Assembly: GCA_023231075.1 (NCBI GenBank)
Contig: JALNWC010000090.1
Span: 1-8,532 of the forward strand
Length of the DNA stretch: 8,532 bases
Direction: 5' to 3'
DNA from: Rhodoferax sp.
Lineage (GTDB): Bacteria > Pseudomonadota > Gammaproteobacteria > Burkholderiales > Burkholderiaceae_C
Positions 5,773-8,532 of this stretch are shown piece by piece. Every line of letters begins with the position of its first letter. Within the stretch, counting starts at the first letter, position 1. A model generated the notes under the pieces. The model was not told the origin of the DNA. It saw only the letters and a list, made by a program, of their open reading frames with translations, and made no database searches. Both the position numbers and the translations under genes were made by a program.

Positions 5773-5815
5773 TGGATTGCCGCGCTTTAGCCTGTCCTGA
5801 GCCAGTCGAAGGGCT
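5773..5815 (-). repeat. Dispersed repeat unit, copy B (inverted relative to copy A)
   Basis: Bases 5773-5802 are the exact reverse complement of 2334-2363, and 5805-5815 (GTCGAAGGGCT) is the reverse complement of 2313-2323. Copy B lacks the extra 10 nt of copy A and the GTCATTGCGAG end, so it is a shorter or eroded unit. It lies in the non-coding gap upstream of the lipoprotein gene. Confidence 0.85.
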
Positions 5816-5876
5816 TTCCATGAACACCTTTCCATTAATCTCTGACAAGTTCAATCTTTGCCAATCATGAGAAGAA

Positions 5877-6005
5877 TCACCAGTGCGCACATGCCTTGCA
5901 ACCATGCCTGAGCCGCAACAAGGCGGCCGGACCCGGCAGGTTCAGACTCAGGCTGAGGATCTGCACGCCTTCGAGGGCTTGTGGGGTCCGGGCTACGGTG
6001 GTCAT
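5877..6005 (-). pseudogene. Relic of a family III (CaiB/BaiF) CoA-transferase gene, 5' end only
   Basis: An ATG at 6005 on the minus strand opens a 42-codon frame ending in TGA at 5877-5879. Residues 10-33 contain ALEGVQILSLSLNLPGPAAL and then LRLR. This closely resembles the N-terminus of family III CoA-transferases of Burkholderiales (LxGVRVLSLxLNLPGPAAL, normally followed by a Gly-Ala segment and KLEPP). After LRLR the similarity stops and a stop codon follows, where an intact gene would continue for over 300 codons. Shifting frame gives only a few residues of possible continuity (MVARHVR). The remainder seems to have been lost, and repeat copy B lies beyond the break. The assignment is by eye from family knowledge. 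Confidence 0.6.
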
Positions 6006-6091
6006 GGCGTCATGAAACGGACTTGGTAGCCTTCTATGGTCAAGCATGCGAGGGCCTCATGGGTAAAGCGCGCCTGCCGCTTGTCATAGGG
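6002..6091 (-). pseudogene. Possible 3' remnant of a gene preceding the CoA-transferase relic
   Basis: In the minus-strand frame ending at 6002, about 28 codons read YDKRQARFTHEALACLTIEG and then YQVRFMTP before TGA. This stop overlaps the relic's ATG by 4 nt (ATGA), the usual arrangement in a tightly packed operon. The open frame extends to 6121 without a plausible start. The composition is protein-like, but I do not recognise the family. It may be the tail of a gene from the same lost operon, or chance. Confidence 0.35.
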
Positions 6092-6106
6092 TGGGGTGGT
6101 TAGAAT
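6081..6106 (+). promoter_or_regulatory. Weak candidate promoter of the nitronate monooxygenase gene
   Basis: TTGTCA (6081-6086) and TAGAAT (6101-6106) each match the sigma-70 consensus at 5 of 6 positions. The spacer is only 14 nt, shorter than normally functional, so activity is doubtful unless an activator is involved. Transcription from here would leave a leader of about 100 nt. Confidence 0.3.
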
Positions 6107-6115
6107 TGCGGGCCA

Positions 6116-6142
6116 GCAAGATCATTGCATCTTGCCATTTTT
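6116..6142 (+). terminator. Terminator-like hairpin in the leader of the nitronate monooxygenase gene
   Basis: Perfect 7-bp arms GCAAGAT (6116-6122) and ATCTTGC (6129-6135), with a 6-nt loop, are followed 2 nt later by TTTTT (6138-6142). The stem has only three G-C pairs, so it would be a weak terminator. No plus-strand gene ends here. It could act as a leader attenuator or be a remnant of the lost locus. Confidence 0.35.
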
Positions 6143-6214
6143 AGCCGTTGGACAGCCTGTTGGAGGGGTCTGGCGGAGCCTCTCGAAGCGATATTTTCTC
6201 GCTCAAGGATTTTC

Positions 6215-7459
6215 ATGAAACGTGTTGATGATTTTCGCCTGAAGTTCGGCCAGAAAGAGTATGTACCGATCATGGTCGGCGGCATGGGGGTGGACATCTC
6301 AACGGCCGAACTGGCACTGGAGGCGGCCCGGCTCGGCGGCATTGGTCACATCTCGGATGCCATGGTCAACGACGTCTCGGACCGGCGTTTTGACACCAGT
6401 TTTGTCAAGGACAAGACCAAGCAGTACAAATACAACATCAACAACGCTGACAAGTCTGGCGTCAAGTTCGATCTGGGGGTGCTGGCCGAGGCCACGCGCC
6501 GCCACGTCGGCGCCACCATGGAGGCCAAAAAAGGCGACGGCCTGATTTTTGTCAACTGCATGGAAAAGCTCACCATGAACGGCCCGCGCGAAACGCTGCA
6601 GGTGCGCATGGCCTCGGCGCTGGATGCCGGTATTGACGGCATCACCATGAGCGCGGGCCTGCATCTGGGTTCGTTTGGCCTGATTGCCGATCACCCGCGT
6701 TTTCGCGATGCCAAGCTCGGCATCATCGTCTCCAGCGTGCGTGCCCTGCAACTGTTTTTGCGCAAAAACGCCCGCTTGAACCGTCTGCCCGACTACGTGA
6801 TTGTGGAAGGTCCGCTGGCCGGCGGTCACCTGGGCTTTGGCCTGGATTGGGCGCAATACGACCTGGTGAGCATCATTGCCGAGGTCATCAAATACGTCAA
6901 AGACGAGCAGCTCAACATCCCGGTGATCGCGGCAGGCGGCATTTTTACCGGCAGCGATGCGGTGCAGTTCCTGGAAATGGGCTCGGCGGCGGTGCAGGTT
7001 GCCACGCGTTTTACCGTGTCCAACGAATGCGGCTTGCCCACTGACGTCAAGCAGGATTACTACCGGGCCAACGAGGAAGACATCGAGGTCAACACCATTT
7101 CTCCCACCGGTTACCCGATGCGCATGCTCAAAAGCTCACCCGCCATTGGCGACGGCATCCGACCGGGCTGCGAGTCGTATGGCTATCTGCTTGACGGCAA
7201 TGGCAACTGCGCCTACATCACGTCCTACAACCGGGAGCTCGCCCTGCACCCCGACGGCAAAAACATCTCGGTCATGGACAAGACCTGCCTGTGCACGCAG
7301 ATGCGCAACTTCAAGCTCTGGACCTGCGGGCATTACACCTACCGCCTCAAGGACACCACCCGCCGCAATGCCGACGGCACCTATCAGACGCTCAGCGCCG
7401 AGCACATTTTCAAGGACTACCAGTTCAGCGTCGACCACCAGATTGCGCTGCCGGTCTGA
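6215..7459 (+). CDS. Nitronate monooxygenase (2-nitropropane dioxygenase) family flavoprotein
   Basis: The protein has 414 residues and is cytoplasmic. The FMN-binding TIM-barrel pattern of this family is clear: VPIMVGGMGVDIS at 17-29, DGITMSAGL at 141-149, IVEGPLAGGHLG at 196-207 with the conserved His205, and IPVIAAGGIFTGSDAVQFLE at 235-254, the phosphate-binding region. Such enzymes oxidise nitronates using FMN and oxygen, but members with other roles, including enoyl-ACP reductases of the FabK type, share this fold. The substrate is therefore not certain. It is longer than the common 320-350 residues: after about 315 there is an extension with five cysteines (319, 332, 358, 360, 371). The ATG at 6215 is chosen over a TTG at 6125 because AAGGA (6205-6209) lies 5 nt upstream and conserved sequence starts just after. 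It converges with the glutaredoxin gene, leaving a 9-nt gap. Confidence 0.85.
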   Translation: MKRVDDFRLKFGQKEYVPIMVGGMGVDISTAELALEAARLGGIGHISDAMVNDVSDRRFDTSFVKDKTKQYKYNINNADKSGVKFDLGVLAEATRRHVGATMEAKKGDGLIFVNCMEKLTMNGPRETLQVRMASALDAGIDGITMSAGLHLGSFGLIADHPRFRDAKLGIIVSSVRALQLFLRKNARLNRLPDYVIVEGPLAGGHLGFGLDWAQYDLVSIIAEVIKYVKDEQLNIPVIAAGGIFTGSDAVQFLEMGSAAVQVATRFTVSNECGLPTDVKQDYYRANEEDIEVNTISPTGYPMRMLKSSPAIGDGIRPGCESYGYLLDGNGNCAYITSYNRELALHPDGKNISVMDKTCLCTQMRNFKLWTCGHYTYRLKDTTRRNADGTYQTLSAEHIFKDYQFSVDHQIALPV

Positions 7460-7468
7460 ACTGCCCCG

Positions 7469-8164
7469 CTAAAACTGGATGCCCGCCGGATTGCCGGGGC
7501 TGATTTTGAGGTCGGTGACCGGGGGCAGCGCCGGGGCTGCAGGTGCGGGGGCGCTGGCGGGGGCGCCTGGTTTTTCCGGGGTCGCCAGCGGGGCAGCCTG
7601 GGGCGCGCGGTAAGTGGTCGGCAATCGGCTGCGCTCGGGGTAGCCCGCCGCCGTCAGGTAGCCGTTCCATTCGGAAGCCGAGAAACCGGCCACTTGCTGG
7701 ACGCCAACGGTCAGGAGGGGCAGTGAGTTGCTGCCGCTCAATTTTTGCAAGGCCTCGGCGTCCCGCACCGAGCCGATGGTTTTCTCCGAGAAGGGCACAC
7801 CTCTGGTTTGCAGCAGGCTGCGGCCACTGTCGCAAGGTGCGCAATGGCTGCTGGTGTAAAGCGTGACCGGGTATTTGCCCGCGACCCGGCGCAACTCGAA
7901 GGGCAGCGTGGCGTCGGGCGGGGTGGCGGCTGCCGCTGCGGCTGCCGAGGTGTTGTCCACCGGGGTGACTTTACTGGCAGGCGAGACGCTGGGCATGTCC
8001 GAAAACGTCACCTGGCCTTCAGGTCCGACGATGCGGTAAATCGTTTGCGCCTGCAGCGGGCCCGAGCCCAGCACGACGCAGCCACAGAGCCCGGCCAGCA
8101 GCCAGCGCGGCAGCGGGCATGTGTTCAGGCCAGCTGCATGATGCGCAGAAATAGGTGTTTGCAT
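7469..8164 (-). CDS. Exported DUF4124-glutaredoxin fusion protein
   Basis: The protein has 231 residues. A signal peptide (hydrophobic 20-36, cleavage near PLQA at 36-39) sends it to the periplasm. A short DUF4124-like segment follows (TIYRIVGPEGQVTFSDMP, 41-58), then an Ala-rich linker and a glutaredoxin-like thioredoxin fold. The fold has VTLYTSSHCAPC at 100-111 with the CxxC pair Cys108/Cys111, Pro149 as the likely cis-proline, and QVAGFSASEW at 157-166. The tail from about 185 is Pro/Ala-rich and probably disordered. The likely role is thiol-disulfide chemistry in the periplasm, but no substrate is known. It starts 13 nt after the prlC stop on the same strand, so the two are probably co-transcribed. 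A weak GGGA stretch precedes the ATG. Confidence 0.8.
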   Translation of the reverse strand: MQTPISAHHAAGLNTCPLPRWLLAGLCGCVVLGSGPLQAQTIYRIVGPEGQVTFSDMPSVSPASKVTPVDNTSAAAAAAATPPDATLPFELRRVAGKYPVTLYTSSHCAPCDSGRSLLQTRGVPFSEKTIGSVRDAEALQKLSGSNSLPLLTVGVQQVAGFSASEWNGYLTAAGYPERSRLPTTYRAPQAAPLATPEKPGAPASAPAPAAPALPPVTDLKISPGNPAGIQF

Positions 8165-8177
8165 CGGTTTCCCATCT

Positions 8178-8532
8178 TTAGGCAGTTTGCGTCATCCCCT
8201 GGTGGCGAAGCAAGGCATCCAGGCTGGGCTCGCGGCCCCGGAAGGCCTTGAACGACTCGATGGCCGGGCGGCTGCCGCCGACTTCCAGAATGGCCTGGCG
8301 GTATTTTTGCCCCGTTTGCACATTGGGCAGACCGTTTGATCCCACCGTTTCTTCAAAAGCGGCATAGGCGTCGCTGCTGAGCACCTCGGCCCATTTGTAG
8401 CTGTAATAACCGGCCGCATAACCGCCGGCAAAAATGTGGCTGAAGGTGTGCGCGGTGCGGGCCCAGCTGGGTGGCAGCAGCACGGCGACTTCCTGACGCA
8501 CTTGTTGCAGCAGCGGCATGATGTCGTGGGCC
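8178..8532 (-). CDS. prlC: Oligopeptidase A (M3 metallopeptidase), C-terminal part (5' end outside window)
   Basis: About 117 C-terminal residues of a protein normally near 680 residues; the reading frame stays open to the right edge. The segment TFSHIFAGGYAAGYYSYKWA followed by EVLSSDAYAAFEE is the conserved substrate-binding part of M3 peptidases of the PrlC/Dcp/thimet oligopeptidase group, in which the His and Tyr residues of H-(x4)-GY-(x5)-Y help bind the peptide and stabilise the transition state. The ending FRGREPSLDALLRHQGM is typical of PrlC. The zinc-binding HExxH lies outside the window. The enzyme degrades short peptides in the cytoplasm, including cleaved signal peptides. It is followed by the DUF4124-glutaredoxin gene. 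Confidence 0.93.
   Translation of the reverse strand, partial: AHDIMPLLQQVRQEVAVLLPPSWARTAHTFSHIFAGGYAAGYYSYKWAEVLSSDAYAAFEETVGSNGLPNVQTGQKYRQAILEVGGSRPAIESFKAFRGREPSLDALLRHQGMTQTA

Noticed and set aside
5617..5905. Minus-strand frames of 72 and 80 codons upstream of the lipoprotein gene
   Set aside because: Their sequences run through dispersed repeat copy B and give repeat-derived peptides such as SPSTGSGQAK. They do not look like a real protein; at most a few codons near 5890-5905 continue the CoA-transferase relic.
6125..6214. Longer start (TTG) for the nitronate monooxygenase, adding 30 residues
   Set aside because: The extra residues do not resemble the family, overlap the leader hairpin, and the ATG at 6215 has a good ribosome binding site.
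6299..6856. 185-codon minus-strand frame opposite the nitronate monooxygenase gene
   Set aside because: Antisense shadow of a well-recognised gene, with no signatures of its own.
7461..7505. Terminator between the convergent nitronate monooxygenase and glutaredoxin genes (GCCCCG and CGGGGC arms)
   Set aside because: The arms are short and far apart, with no T-run on either side, and they fall inside the glutaredoxin coding sequence.

Overview
The window looks like a chromosomal segment of a betaproteobacterium, most likely a Comamonadaceae relative (Rhodoferax/Polaromonas/Acidovorax type). This rests on the protein styles (YjbH-domain barrel, DUF4124-glutaredoxin, PrlC), mostly high-GC coding DNA and the kinds of short dispersed repeats present. 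It is inferred from reading alone, without a database search.

Left part (1-2759, all + strand): the 3' end of a UDP-glucose 4-epimerase gene (galE) runs in from the left edge. Its last codons are made of REP-type repeat DNA. Next comes a two-gene, translationally coupled operon that is clearly less GC-rich than its surroundings. Its first gene encodes a Cro/C1-type helix-turn-helix protein fused to an ImmA/IrrE zinc peptidase (570-1691). Its second encodes a PIN-domain putative ribonuclease (1688-2287). This is the most interesting module: it has the layout of a toxin-antitoxin or stress-switch cassette, starts from a nearly leaderless promoter, and both ends lie in repeat sequence. After a block of palindromic repeats comes a small VanZ-family membrane protein (2385-2759).

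Middle part (2815-5624, - strand): a large YjbH-domain outer-membrane protein and, upstream of it, a Thr/Ala/Val-rich lipoprotein of unknown function. A strong intrinsic terminator lies between them, only 24 nt from the YjbH start codon. The 590-nt gap from 5625 to 6214 holds an inverted copy of the repeat found after the PIN gene, a decayed 5' fragment of a family III CoA-transferase gene, and the leader of the next gene.

Right part: a nitronate monooxygenase-type flavoprotein (6215-7459, +) converges with a two-gene - strand unit. That unit is prlC (oligopeptidase A, entering from the right edge) followed 13 nt later by a secreted DUF4124-glutaredoxin fusion.

GalE, VanZ and YjbH all touch envelope or polysaccharide biology, but the order and orientations give no single pathway. 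The HTH-peptidase/PIN pair looks like an accessory insertion behind galE. No tRNA, rRNA, CRISPR array or intact insertion sequence was seen.
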